Origin: Nitrospirota bacterium
GTDB lineage: Bacteria > Nitrospirota > Nitrospiria > Nitrospirales > Nitrospiraceae
Direction of reading: 5' to 3'
Length of the DNA: 49,002 nt
Assembly (NCBI GenBank): GCA_016200355.1
Contig: JACQEY010000077.1
Coordinates: forward strand, 1 to 49,002
Shown here one piece after another: positions 6,601-14,794 of this stretch. A model generated the notes under the pieces. It was not told the DNA's origin. It saw only the letters and a list, made by a program, of their open reading frames with translations, and did no database searches. Made by a program: the position numbers and the translations under genes. Each line of letters starts with the position of its first letter. Positions within the stretch are counted from its first letter, which is position 1.

Positions 6601-6930
6601 GGGGGAGTTCGAGGTTAGGCATGACCATTGACTTATTGGAGCCGATCGCCTTCCTTGAAGCGATTGCGTCAGTGCATTGAATTCATTGCTCGACCGTGCA
6701 CGTCACGCTGTTGACCAGGCTGCCCATCCCATCCTCCCACGCTTGCTCGTTATCCCATTTGGGATGGGTGCTGGTTGATTTGGTCTATCTGGTCTATCTC
6801 GTTTGTCTGGTTGGCCGGATCGGAAGCCCCACCAGAAGAACCAAAGAGACCAGACAGACCGAACAGACTGGACTGCTCATCCCCTTCGCCAGCTCGCGCT
6901 TCCAAAAATCTCGGTGCCGAGGTATCCTGC
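6601..6930 (+). repeat. Dispersed repeat element, copy 3, with 9-bp array hairpin
   Basis: The core from 6601 matches copies at 278 and 2545, including GCGATTGCGTCAGTGCATTG and GACCGTGCACGTCACG. The CCCATCCCAT (6722) / ATGGGATGGG stem is the best preserved. From 6773 to 6872 follow TCTGGTCTA, TCTGGTCTA, TCTCGTTTG and TCTGGTTGG, a short spacer, then ACCAGAAGA, ACCAAAGAG and ACCAGACAG units. The right end at 6898-6930 (CGCTTCCAAAAATC, then CCGAGGTATCCTGC) matches 2899-2931 of copy 2. No gene is seen between 6558 and 6993. Confidence 0.72.
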
Positions 6931-6993
6931 TACCGTGTTCCTGGAGCGTCGACTTCTGCGAGTCCAGTTCTGATTGCGTGCCTGAGGAGTGTC

Positions 6994-7305
6994 ATGAAAG
7001 TCATCCGGGATTGCTTTGGGCGTTCAGTACGGTTGACGGATGAACGGCTCGATCACATTCTTCAGCATCAGGAACTGGCTGAAATGGAAGAGGAGATCAG
7101 CCTGGTCTTGCAGACTCCTACAGAGGTGCGGGTCTCCCGCTCCGATGAGACTGTGCAGCTCTTCTATGAGTACTACGCGAAGACGCGTGTTGGTGGGAAG
7201 TGGCTCTGCGTCGTGGTAAAGTATCCACCTGATGATGCGTTTGTGGTGACGGCCTATTTAACCGATCAACTAAAGCCTGGAGAATCGTTATGGCCGAAAA
7301 AGTAA
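6994..7305 (+). CDS. Small toxin-like protein paired with a DUF2283 gene
   Basis: ATG at 6994 follows GAGGAG and gives 103 residues: MKVIRDCFGRSVRLTDERLD, a helix HILQHQELAEMEEEISLVLQ, then VRVSRSDETVQLFYEYY, KWLCVVVKY and AFVVTAYLTDQLKPGE. The helix-then-sheet order with a final basic and aromatic strand is that of small RNase or nuclease-fold toxins (BrnT, RelE and PBECR types). I cannot assign a specific family. It overlaps the DUF2283 gene by 16 bases in the toxin-antitoxin manner. Confidence 0.75.
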   Translation: MKVIRDCFGRSVRLTDERLDHILQHQELAEMEEEISLVLQTPTEVRVSRSDETVQLFYEYYAKTRVGGKWLCVVVKYPPDDAFVVTAYLTDQLKPGESLWPKK

Positions 7306-7502
7306 AGGTCTGGTTTGATCCCGAGGCGGACTATCTCGAGGTGCAGTTCCGTGAGGCACCGGGTTTCATGCGGGCCACGGCACATGATGCGCTCATGGAG
7401 CGGGTCGATGAACAGGGGCATGTGCTGGGCTTTAGCGTGCTGGGCGTCAGTCAGTTTCGTAAAGACCATCCGTTGGATGCTGAACTTGTCGCTGGTGAGT
7501 AA
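7290..7502 (+). CDS. DUF2283-family small protein, likely partner of upstream gene
   Basis: The 70-residue protein has the DUF2283 pattern: KVKVWFDPEADYLEVQF, then RVDEQGHVLGFSVLGVSQF, a small beta-rich domain. Proteins of this family often follow small toxin-like genes of the preceding type; the pairing suggests an antitoxin or immunity role, which is inference. It starts 16 bases before the end of the upstream gene. Confidence 0.82.
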   Translation: MAEKVKVWFDPEADYLEVQFREAPGFMRATAHDALMERVDEQGHVLGFSVLGVSQFRKDHPLDAELVAGE

Positions 7503-7616
7503 CTTCGTCAACGCGGATTGAAGGGCGAGTTCTTCTGCCTATCGATATCTTGCGGTGCGATGGTCTGACGGCGGGACATTCTTCCCCTCCTTTCTCTCAG
7601 TGCTTCCGTCCATCGA

Positions 7617-7918
7617 AGGCTGGTTCATCTGGTCTCTCTGGTTGGTCTGGTCTGTCTGATCTCTCTGGTTTCTCTGGTTTGTTTAGTTCATCTGGTTTTC
7701 TGGTTTCTTTGGTTTTCCGATCAGCCAACCCATTGAACGAGACAAACCGAACAAACCAGATAAACCCGTTCTCGTTTCGTCCAACAAGATAGACCACTCC
7801 CGCTCGCCGCTCGGGTTCATCTGGTTCATTTGGTTTCTTTGGTCTATCTGGTTCCCTTGGGCCATAACCTAGACAAACCAGACGAACAAGACAACCTAGA
7901 CAAACAAGATAGACCAGT
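7617..7918 (+). repeat. Two large 9-bp periodic inverted arrays
   Basis: The first array runs from about 7617 with at least eight TCTGGT-type units (TCTGGTCTC, TCTGGTTGG, TCTGGTCTG, TCTGATCTC and so on) and a shorter complementary arm ending at about 7787. The second runs from about 7812, with TCTGGTTCA and TTTGGTTTC units, to a right arm of GACAAACCAGACGAACAAGA type ending near 7918. Arms are complementary but unequal. No gene is seen between 7503 and 7921 apart from low-complexity open frames made by the period. Confidence 0.72.
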
Positions 7919-7921
7919 TTC

Positions 7922-8008
7922 GGCTCTCCCTACGGTGCCGGGAATCCCTACAACCCCAGCAGTCCCACCAATCCCTACGTCCGCGGCCTGCGAATTGAAG
8001 GACGCTGA
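7922..8008 (+). pseudogene. 3' remnant of a second NPYG-repeat secreted protein gene
   Basis: The frame reads GSPYGAGNPYNPSSPTNPYV, RGLRIEGR and TGA at 8006-8008. It is almost identical to the end of the gene at 4241-4675, and similarity continues past the stop (CTCATGG near 8036, TTGATACCTC near 8048). The 5' part is absent; the fragment is joined directly to the last 9-bp array. Confidence 0.82.
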
Positions 8009-8198
8009 CCCAAACGCCGAAGCGTTCCACATGTCCTCATGGATGTTTGATACCTCGGTCCTACACCGCAATTCACAGATTGGATGAAAGTGGGAACATT
8101 CTATGTTTCACCAGCTTCTGCGGGCGTTCGATCGGTCGAGGGCTCGCATGGTGTCCCAAGAGTGATGGGTACTGCCGGGATCTGACGAACAGTACCGC

Positions 8199-8226
8199 TT
8201 GACTTGAGCGCCTGTTCCAGTATGCT
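8199..8226 (+). promoter_or_regulatory. Sigma-70-type promoter for gpmA
   Basis: TTGACT (8199-8204) and TATGCT (8221-8226) are separated by 16 bases and lie 43 bases before the gpmA start codon. The match to the consensus is good for the -35 and fair for the -10. No operator-like repeat is seen next to it. Confidence 0.5.
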
Positions 8227-8268
8227 CTGCCCTGTGAATAATCCCTTCAGGCTTGAGAGGAACGCACA

Positions 8269-8874
8269 ATGGCTCGATTGATCTTGCTGCGTCATGGCGA
8301 ATCACAATGGAACTTGGAGAATCGTTTCACGGGCTGGGTGGATGTGCCCCTGTCTCCGCGCGGCATTCAGGAAGCGAAGGACGCGGGCGAGAAATTGCGC
8401 AGCTTCACGTTCAACCGGGCCTTTACCTCCGTGTTGGCCCGCGCGAATGAGACGTTGCGACTCGTGCTAGAAGCCATTGGCCAGACTAGTATCCCGATCG
8501 AGAAGGACAAGGCCCTCAATGAACGGATGTACGGCGAGTTACAGGGATTGAATAAGGAGGAGACCGCGAAAAAATACGGCGAGGCACAGGTGAAAATCTG
8601 GCGACGGAGTTACGACGTACGTCCGCCTGGGGGGGAAAGCCTGAAAGACACTGCGGAGCGTGTGTTGCCCTACTATGAACGGACCATCAAGCCCTATCTC
8701 TTAAAAGGGGACTCGATCCTTGTCGCGGCGCATGGAAATAGTTTACGAGCTCTAGTTATGGAGTTGGAGCAGCTCTCCCGAGAACAAGTGCTGGAGCTGA
8801 ATATCCCAACTGGCGCGCCGCTGCTCTATGAGCTGGACAAGACTGGGAAGGTCGTGGATCATCGCTACCTCTGA
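8269..8874 (+). CDS. gpmA: 2,3-bisphosphoglycerate-dependent phosphoglycerate mutase
   Basis: The 201-residue enzyme begins MARLILLRHGESQWNLENRF, with the phospho-acceptor histidine at residue 9, followed by GWVDVPLSPRGIQEAKDAG and TSVLARANETL. It has LNERMYGELQGLNKEE with the catalytic glutamate, and the second histidine in AAHGNSLRAL. It interconverts 3- and 2-phosphoglycerate in lower glycolysis and gluconeogenesis. The length is a little shorter than the E. coli enzyme (about 250), as in the short bacterial group. It follows a clear promoter and a GAGAGGAAC ribosome site and stands alone. Confidence 0.95.
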   Translation: MARLILLRHGESQWNLENRFTGWVDVPLSPRGIQEAKDAGEKLRSFTFNRAFTSVLARANETLRLVLEAIGQTSIPIEKDKALNERMYGELQGLNKEETAKKYGEAQVKIWRRSYDVRPPGGESLKDTAERVLPYYERTIKPYLLKGDSILVAAHGNSLRALVMELEQLSREQVLELNIPTGAPLLYELDKTGKVVDHRYL

Positions 8875-8968
8875 CGAACGAATCAGGTGTTCAGGCTGAA
8901 GGCGGAAGAGTGATGGGTGGTCACGCACGATTCACCCCTAAAGGCCTTCAGCCTATCTACCTGAGTAG

Positions 8969-9460
8969 TTACACATCTTCCAGTAACTGCCCGTAGGTGT
9001 CGACTGGTACGAAATCGATCAGCAGGGTCAAGAGATTACGCCGTTCTGCTTCTTTGACCAAGCGGTTCTCCTCCATCAGCGTAGCGGCTTCCGCACTCAC
9101 CGCAAGCGGACTCATCCCTTCTTCAACTAAACGACTATATCGACTGCGACGTTCCTGCCAGTCGTTGAGGTAGGCGGCCCAGGAAGCTGAACCGACAGGA
9201 ACAGTCGTACCCCATCCTGCTTTCATCGTATCCAAAATGAGTTCCGACAGCGCGGACTGATATTTCTGGGGGATGTGGGCCTCGATGGCTGCGAAGATCC
9301 AAAACAGGTTCAACGAGAGCACTTCTTGCGTGATCGCCTGAGCCTGCTCGGCCGTCGCCTCGATCCCATATTCCTCCAGCTGCTGAACAGACAGGCCGAG
9401 CGGCATTGCTGTAACCAAAGCCACCGCTGCTTGCTTCGGTGTCATCGAATTGGATGACAT
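8969..9460 (-). CDS. Uncharacterised helical protein
   Basis: The 163-residue protein is predicted largely helical: TPKQAAVALVTAMPLGLSVQ, ITQEVLSLNLFWIFAAIEAH, SALSELILDTMKAGWGTTVP and AAYLNDWQERRSRYSRLVEE are amphipathic. It has no signal peptide, no metal-binding motif and no cysteine. No family is recognised. It is monocistronic, convergent with gpmA and divergent from the outer membrane protein gene at 9560. Confidence 0.7.
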   Translation of the reverse strand: MSSNSMTPKQAAVALVTAMPLGLSVQQLEEYGIEATAEQAQAITQEVLSLNLFWIFAAIEAHIPQKYQSALSELILDTMKAGWGTTVPVGSASWAAYLNDWQERRSRYSRLVEEGMSPLAVSAEAATLMEENRLVKEAERRNLLTLLIDFVPVDTYGQLLEDV

Positions 9461-9559
9461 GCTTCACCCTCCCTTCCACGGTGGCAGAGAATACCCTGCT
9501 GTCGCCCGTGCACTCAATCGGCTTGTCCGAGCCCACCCTCTGTGCTAGAGTCCGCCGGC

Positions 9560-10129
9560 ATGATTCGGCAGATTGCCACTACATTGTCACGATTGACCTG
9601 CGCCGCCAGTCTGTTGGCTATCTTGGTCGCTGGCGCCGTTGTATTTGCACCTCGAGCCCAAGCCGAGGAAAACCGTTGGGGATTCGGAAGCGGCCTGGGA
9701 CTCACATCCGGAACGGTCAATGGCACGGTATTCAACCTGGCATTCAGTGGTGACTACTATCTCGATCGAAACTTTTCTGTCGGACCGATGATGCAGATCA
9801 GTCCGATGGGCGACCTCTTTCAGATCTCCTTCGCCGGGGTCGCACGCTATTACTTTCGCCTCAATAACGGCATCAACCTGGTACCCTTCACGGGGATGGG
9901 ATTGATCCACGCGGACCTAGATCGCGGAACCGGCCCTGGGCGCATCGACCGCAACGACACGAGCTGGTACATCCCTATTGGCGTCTCACTAGAGTACCAG
10001 GCTACCCACAATGTCGCCCTGACTTCGACGTTGATCGTCAATCTCCACGACATCAACCTTTCTCCGTCGTTACGGGAGAATGACCAAACAAGCGTGGCCC
10101 TGCTATTCGGTTTCCGCTTCGGCCCTTAG
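9560..10129 (+). CDS. Outer membrane beta-barrel protein
   Basis: From ATG at 9560 the 189-residue protein has a signal peptide (SLLAILVAGAVVFAPRAQA, about 16-34). Alternating strands follow: GFGSGLGLTSGTVNGTVF, YYLDRNFSVGPMMQIS, FAGVARYYFRLNNGI, YIPIGVSLEYQATHNVAL, ending in VALLFGFRFGP with a terminal aromatic-glycine pattern. This is the OmpW/OmpX-like small-barrel layout. Specific cargo or function cannot be told. A GTG start 18 bases upstream is also possible. Confidence 0.75.
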   Translation: MIRQIATTLSRLTCAASLLAILVAGAVVFAPRAQAEENRWGFGSGLGLTSGTVNGTVFNLAFSGDYYLDRNFSVGPMMQISPMGDLFQISFAGVARYYFRLNNGINLVPFTGMGLIHADLDRGTGPGRIDRNDTSWYIPIGVSLEYQATHNVALTSTLIVNLHDINLSPSLRENDQTSVALLFGFRFGP

Positions 10130-10301
10130 TGGTACGATAGAGAAACCTCTCGCTCCATTCACGCCCTCCATTCCAGCCCAGAAGTTTGCAGCGGCCCACG
10201 CCACATGGGCACAGGAGCTTTGGCCGATCACTGCGAAGAGACAATGCTCTGACAGGCTGCGGAAGTATCTGAGGATGTTGTGGGTGGAGGATAGGGGACA
10301 G

Positions 10302-11324
10302 CTACGCCGCTTTGGCCGGCCGCCAGCGAAGTCCGATGTTCAGCAGTTCTTGCAACAGATCTTTATAAGTATAACCGGCTTTCTCTGCCGAGTCCGAAAA
10401 ATCTTCGTCGTGCGCGATTTGTGGATTCGGATTGGCTTCCAGTACGTACACGTTCCCCTCTGCGTCCATTCTGATGTCGATGCGTGCATAGCCGCTCAGG
10501 CCGAGTGCGCGATAGACTCGCTTCGCGAGATGTTGGATCTCCTCGGCTTTTCCTTCGGGAAGATTCTTGGCTTCGCCTGACCGAATTCCATACTTGGCTT
10601 GATACGTGCGACTCCACTTGACCCGTTCCGTCGCAATCCGGCGGGCGTCATCCGGCAACCTATCCATGATCAACTCCCACACCGGCAGGACGCGGACATG
10701 CCCATTGCCCATCACCCCGACATAGAGCTCTCGTCCTTCGATATACTGCTCGATGAGAGCACCGGTCCCCACACTCGCATGGATGAATTCGACTCGCTCC
10801 TTAAGTTTATCGTCATCCTGGACAATGGACGCCTGAGAGATCCCGAGCGACGCCTCTTCGGTCACTGATTTGACAATTAAAGGAAATGACAACCACTTGG
10901 GTCGTTTGACCGTCCGCCCCTGCGGCACCACCATGAAATCCGGGAACGGGATGCGATGGAACGAGAACAACTTCTTGGAGAGGACTTTGTCGCGCGCCAG
11001 CATCAATCCACGAGGGTTACAGCCGGTATAGGGTACGTGAAGCAGTTCAAGATATGACACGACGTTTTGATCGTACACCGCCACCCCGTCGAACTCTTCG
11101 AGAAGATTGAAGGCGATGTGCGGTTTCCAATCCTCGATGGCCGATCGAAGCACACCGAGATCGCTCTTGACCCCCAGCGGTTTAACATCATGCCCAAGCT
11201 TGCGGAGCGTGGAGACTACATCATATTCCGTCTTCCACTCGGCCCCTGTCACGTCCTGCCCGTTGAGAGGATCCGGAGGCACCAGATCCTCGTGCATCAA
11301 GACGAGAATTCGGAAACGTTTCAT
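10302..11324 (-). CDS. ATP-grasp ligase, D-Ala-D-Ala ligase-like
   Basis: The 340-residue protein has an N-terminal alpha/beta domain (RILVLMHEDLVPPDP, then HIAFNLLEEFDGVAVYDQNV), LEYLHVPYTGC-type linker (LELLHVPYTGCNPRGLMLAR), and an ATP-grasp domain. The lysine is in FPLIVKSVTEEASLGIS and metal ligands are in ARIDIRMDAEGNVYVLEANPNP. ATP-grasp ligases join a carboxylate to an amine through an acyl phosphate. This is not a housekeeping ddl: it has no omega-loop match and the neighbours differ. It overlaps the upstream metallopeptidase gene by 4 bases (ATGA), so the two products probably act in the same peptide or amide pathway. Confidence 0.85.
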   Translation of the reverse strand: MKRFRILVLMHEDLVPPDPLNGQDVTGAEWKTEYDVVSTLRKLGHDVKPLGVKSDLGVLRSAIEDWKPHIAFNLLEEFDGVAVYDQNVVSYLELLHVPYTGCNPRGLMLARDKVLSKKLFSFHRIPFPDFMVVPQGRTVKRPKWLSFPLIVKSVTEEASLGISQASIVQDDDKLKERVEFIHASVGTGALIEQYIEGRELYVGVMGNGHVRVLPVWELIMDRLPDDARRIATERVKWSRTYQAKYGIRSGEAKNLPEGKAEEIQHLAKRVYRALGLSGYARIDIRMDAEGNVYVLEANPNPQIAHDEDFSDSAEKAGYTYKDLLQELLNIGLRWRPAKAA

Positions 11325-12406
11325 ACCGCCACCTTATGCCGCCCGCTGCGCAGGTAGTTCATCGTATGGACAGTGAGCAAAATCGTGAAGTCCAACTTCG
11401 CCTGTTCTTCCGCAAGCGGCAATCGTAGATGGAGCTGACGGCAGCGCTGAATCATGCCCTCCAGAACCTGGTCGATCGTATATTGATATTCGCCGGTCCA
11501 GGCTGCGACCTTGCGACGCACCTCTTTTCGAAAGCGATTCAAGAAGGTGGCGGCGCTCAGTTTATCGGCATGGGCAGGGGCATCGGAAAACAGTCGCTTT
11601 AAGTCCGGATCGTACAATGACGGTCGTTCAACCCCATAGTGCCTACGCTTTCGCTCATAGTGCTCGCGAAGGGTCTTCTTCAGTTCGGACAGCGGATCGA
11701 TCTCCTCACTCGTGACCACCTTGGGCGGAACAGCCGCCAGCCCCTCCATCAACCCATCGACATACTGCAGCTTCTTGAGCACCGGCCATCCCTTGTAGCG
11801 GTCGGCCCATGTCGAATCTGGTGTCAGCCAGACCGCAAAAGTCTCAGCAAAGTCTTCATCCGGATGACTTTGCGCATACCACACATCGAGGTGCCGCACG
11901 AAGCTCCGACTATAGGGCCTGGGGCTGTAATATTTTGGGTAGGGATCGGACGAGCGGCCAAAGACCTGTTGCCGGCGGCGGAGACGGCGGAGACGATAGG
12001 CATTTTCCACAGCGTGGCCAGCCTCATGCCTCAAAATGCGCATGCACCATTCCGAGGTCCCGCCCTCGACCTCGAGCATCTGTTCCATTTCAAGCTTCGC
12101 CAGTCGTGGATGGGCTAGATAAAATGGCACAGCAATCCCCGGCACCCCATCTGGAGTAAACCATTCGTTGGACAACCAAAAGTGGGGACGGAATATGAGC
12201 TGTCTGGCTTCGAGTTCGGCGTAGAGCTGCTGGATCTGTCCTGATAGGAATGCCCCGTTGAGCGTGACTCCGAGTTGGTTCATAGGGAGGTTCAAAAGCT
12301 TCTCATTGGACCACGAGACCCATTCCGGCTCGTGATCATGGTTGTCAGACGCTGTCACATCCTGTGTCCGTAATCGTTGCATCGATACCATGCTCCCTGC
12401 GATCAA
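11321..12406 (-). CDS. Putative zinc-binding metallopeptidase
   Basis: The 361-residue protein has the gluzincin-type zinc site HEAGHAVENAYRLRR (about 127-141) followed by HPDEDFAETFAVWLTP, whose acidic residues (DEDFAE) can supply the third ligand. This is the layout of the 'putative zinc-binding metallo-peptidase' family. No signal peptide is seen, so the site of action is the cytoplasm. The N-terminal third (FRPHFWLSNEWFTPDGVPGI) looks like a substrate-binding part, and the C-terminus is helical. It is translationally coupled to an ATP-grasp ligase. Substrate unknown. Confidence 0.82.
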   Translation of the reverse strand: MIAGSMVSMQRLRTQDVTASDNHDHEPEWVSWSNEKLLNLPMNQLGVTLNGAFLSGQIQQLYAELEARQLIFRPHFWLSNEWFTPDGVPGIAVPFYLAHPRLAKLEMEQMLEVEGGTSEWCMRILRHEAGHAVENAYRLRRLRRRQQVFGRSSDPYPKYYSPRPYSRSFVRHLDVWYAQSHPDEDFAETFAVWLTPDSTWADRYKGWPVLKKLQYVDGLMEGLAAVPPKVVTSEEIDPLSELKKTLREHYERKRRHYGVERPSLYDPDLKRLFSDAPAHADKLSAATFLNRFRKEVRRKVAAWTGEYQYTIDQVLEGMIQRCRQLHLRLPLAEEQAKLDFTILLTVHTMNYLRSGRHKVAV

Positions 12407-12560
12407 TCTGCAAGAGGTGCTATGGAAAATATAGCATGTGCTTAGATGTGGCCTCGATTTAGAAGGCCATTCCGTTGACTATCACCTATAAAGTGGAGAA
12501 AAAATGTCCGATCGAGTCCAAGAATGAACCGGCAGAGACAATAGATGCCGGAAAGCCTGG

Positions 12561-13055
12561 TTACCGGAGGCGAGGAAGAAGGGCTGGTGCTGTGGCCCAG
12601 ATGCTATCAATTACCGAGCATACATAGGCGCGGGCCCGCTCAAGGTCAGTTTCCCATTCCGATATCGCTTCATGCAAATCCAAAATCGGATGGTCGTGGC
12701 CGAGACAGATCTGATTAAACAGGGAAACGTCTCGTCAAAATTTTTCCCGAACGAAGGCTTGGTGGTTTCGCCCCATCGCAATGACGAGATCGGCAGCCTC
12801 GACCAACTCCTTGGTGAGTTGTCGTTGGATATGTCTGGTTGGATCAGCTCCCTTCTCTCGCAATTGGATCTGGACCCAGTCATGCACCGACTGAGGCTTG
12901 GCGTCGATCCCGGCTGAGCTAACGACGCAGGATGTACCGAGGCCAAGTCCCGCCTTGAGTGCGTATTCTGCCGTCATACTCCTAAAAATGTTCCCCGTAC
13001 ACACGAACAGGACTGATTGAAGATTCCCGCCGGAGCAATTCTCACCCTTACCCAT
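12561..13055 (-). pseudogene. Low-molecular-weight protein tyrosine phosphatase with in-frame stop
   Basis: The start carries the phosphatase loop VLFVCTGNIFRSMTAEYAL (C-x5-R) and continues to DLVIAMGRNHQAFVREKF. A TGA (12735-12737) follows. The same frame then continues with RDVSLFNQICLGHDHPILDL and HEAISEWETDLERARAYV to a TAA at 12561-12563, giving a normal family C-terminus. At the stop position relatives commonly have glycine, so a GGA to TGA change is the simplest explanation. The truncated product (106 residues) lacks the DP-loop region in which the general acid lies, so activity is doubtful. It is divergent from ttcA. Confidence 0.78.
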
Positions 13056-13111
13056 GATGCCCCCAGTTGAAGATCGACAGCCGCGTGGCTGACCACGTAG
13101 AATGCCAACCT

Positions 13112-13984
13112 ATGTCACATTCGGCCAGCCCGTCACATCCTCCCGTAAAACTGGATGAAGCCACGGAACAGCTGCAAACCAAACTGCTTCGCCTTGTTGG
13201 GGAGACTATTGCCGCGTATGGCCTTATTGCAGACGGCGACAAGATCATGGTCTGCCTATCAGGAGGGAAAGACAGCTATGCGCTGCTCGACTTATTGCTG
13301 GTCTTGAAACGCCGTGCTCCGATTCACTTCGACCTTGTCGCGGTGAACTTGGATCAAAAGCAGCCCGGGTTTCCTGCCCATGTGCTTCCCGACTATCTCT
13401 CACATATCGGTGTGCTATTCCATATCGAAACTCGAGACACCTATTCGATCGTCAAACGGCTCATTCCTGAAGGACAGACCACCTGTTCGCTCTGCTCCCG
13501 ACTCCGTCGTGGCATCCTCTATCGCGTCGCCACGGAATTGGGTGCGACCAAGATCGCATTGGGTCACCACCGCGATGACCTTGTTGAAACCCTATTCCTG
13601 AACTTGTTCTATACCGGCAAACTCAAAACGATGCCGCCGAAATTACGCTCAAAAGACGGCCGACACGTGGTCATTCGCCCGCTGGCCGCCGTGCGGGAGA
13701 GCGATCTGGCCAGGTATGCGGAGTTGCGCGCGTTTCCCATTATTCCCTGTGATCTCTGCGGCTCACAAGAAGATCTCAAGCGAAAACAGGTGAAGGAATT
13801 TTTGCGCGAATGGGAGCAGCGGTCGCCTGGCTGTACAGACAGTATGTTCGCTGCCCTGTCGAACGTGGCACCACCGCTTCTCCTGGACCGACGGTTGTTC
13901 GACTTCGCGGGTCTTCACGCATCTGATCAGACGGAAGGGCAGGAAGACGCCTGGTTGGACCAAGACCTTGCCTCACGCTTATGA
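13112..13984 (+). CDS. ttcA: tRNA 2-thiocytidine(32) synthetase TtcA
   Basis: The 290-residue protein has a PP-loop SGGKDS at 50-55 for ATP binding and the cysteine pairs C125/C128 ([11 protein letters not shown]) and C213/C216 (IPCDLCGSQ) that hold the Fe-S cluster in Ttc[18 protein letters not shown] is also typical. TtcA thiolates cytidine 32 of certain tRNAs. The start at 13112 is chosen because an upstream TTG (13067) lies in the divergent promoter region. The C-terminal 30 residues are acidic and poorly conserved. Confidence 0.92.
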   Translation: MSHSASPSHPPVKLDEATEQLQTKLLRLVGETIAAYGLIADGDKIMVCLSGGKDSYALLDLLLVLKRRAPIHFDLVAVNLDQKQPGFPAHVLPDYLSHIGVLFHIETRDTYSIVKRLIPEGQTTCSLCSRLRRGILYRVATELGATKIALGHHRDDLVETLFLNLFYTGKLKTMPPKLRSKDGRHVVIRPLAAVRESDLARYAELRAFPIIPCDLCGSQEDLKRKQVKEFLREWEQRSPGCTDSMFAALSNVAPPLLLDRRLFDFAGLHASDQTEGQEDAWLDQDLASRL

Positions 13985-14143
13985 GCCTTCTAGCAACACC
14001 GGATCGAATGGAATGAGATCGGCGGCAACGGCCAAGCGCTCGAATATCGGCATCACTATCACCAACCCCTGGCGAGTCGGCCATTGCATTGAACCCATCA
14101 TTCGCTTTACAAACGTCCTGCTTTGCTTGGAAGGTTGTGACGC

Positions 14144-14794
14144 GTGACACACTATTCAGATTTCAAGATGGGTGCTGAACAACTGGTCGAGACGGCCCGG
14201 TGGGCGTCTCGAATGGGCTGGGCTCCTGCCACGAGCAGCAACTATAGTGTTCGGTTGCCGGACGACGCCGCCCCCGCCTATTGCGCGATTACGAGTTCAG
14301 GCGTGGACAAGAGCGCGATTGAGGTCGAGCACATCCTCGCCGTCGACCAACATGGCAGGCCTGTCGATGCAGACGGACTAAAGCCGTCAGCCGAAACCCT
14401 CCTCCATCTGCTTCTCTATCGCACGATGGGAGCCGGAGCCGTACTCCACACGCACTCGCTCCCAGCCGCATTGCTCTCGCAGTTGGCTCGTAATGACGGT
14501 CGGGTATTGCTTTCTGGGTGGGAATTGCTGAAAGGGTTGAGCGGCATCGATACCCACGAAGTAGAAATCTCCTTGCCGGTCTTTCCGAACTCACAAGATA
14601 TGCAGGCATTGTCGGCACGTGTGGAGCGATCCCTTTCGAGAGAGCGATCCTGCTACGGATTCTTGCTGGCAGGACATGGCCTCTATGTCTGGGGCAAGGA
14701 TATACCCGAAGCCAAACGACATCTCGAGGTCTTAGAATATCTTCTCCAATGCCAACGAGAGGTGACACTACATGGCTACTCTGCGAATACCTGA
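14144..14794 (+). CDS. mtnB: Methylthioribulose-1-phosphate dehydratase
   Basis: The 216-residue protein is a class II aldolase-fold enzyme. SSNYSVRLPDD (31-41) binds phosphate, H102 and H104 in LHTHSLPAALLSQL are zinc ligands, and the GHGLYVWG segment near 176 gives the third. It dehydrates methylthioribulose-1-phosphate in the methionine salvage pathway. The start is GTG at 14144. It overlaps mtnD by 23 bases and is followed by a broken mtnC, so this is a mtnB-mtnD-mtnC unit. No mtnA or mtnN is in the window. Confidence 0.93.
   Translation: MTHYSDFKMGAEQLVETARWASRMGWAPATSSNYSVRLPDDAAPAYCAITSSGVDKSAIEVEHILAVDQHGRPVDADGLKPSAETLLHLLLYRTMGAGAVLHTHSLPAALLSQLARNDGRVLLSGWELLKGLSGIDTHEVEISLPVFPNSQDMQALSARVERSLSRERSCYGFLLAGHGLYVWGKDIPEAKRHLEVLEYLLQCQREVTLHGYSANT

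Noticed and set aside
7597-7865. Frames rich in SGLSGL or NQMNQ repeats
   Set aside because: These come from the period of the TCTGGT arrays read in different frames; no protein-like composition.
278-7918. Integron cassette array with attC sites
   Set aside because: Repeat ends do not show consistent GTTRRRY/RYYYAAC pairs, genes lie in both orientations and no integrase is present.
512-7918. CRISPR array
   Set aside because: Units are 9 bases with no unique spacers, the arms are complementary, and no cas genes are near.
11639-12118. Plus-strand frame opposite the metallopeptidase
   Set aside because: Antisense shadow without ribosome site; the minus-strand gene has the zinc motif.
12735-12737. 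TGA as a selenocysteine codon in the tyrosine phosphatase
   Set aside because: The position is a non-catalytic glycine in relatives and no selenocysteine hairpin is apparent after it.
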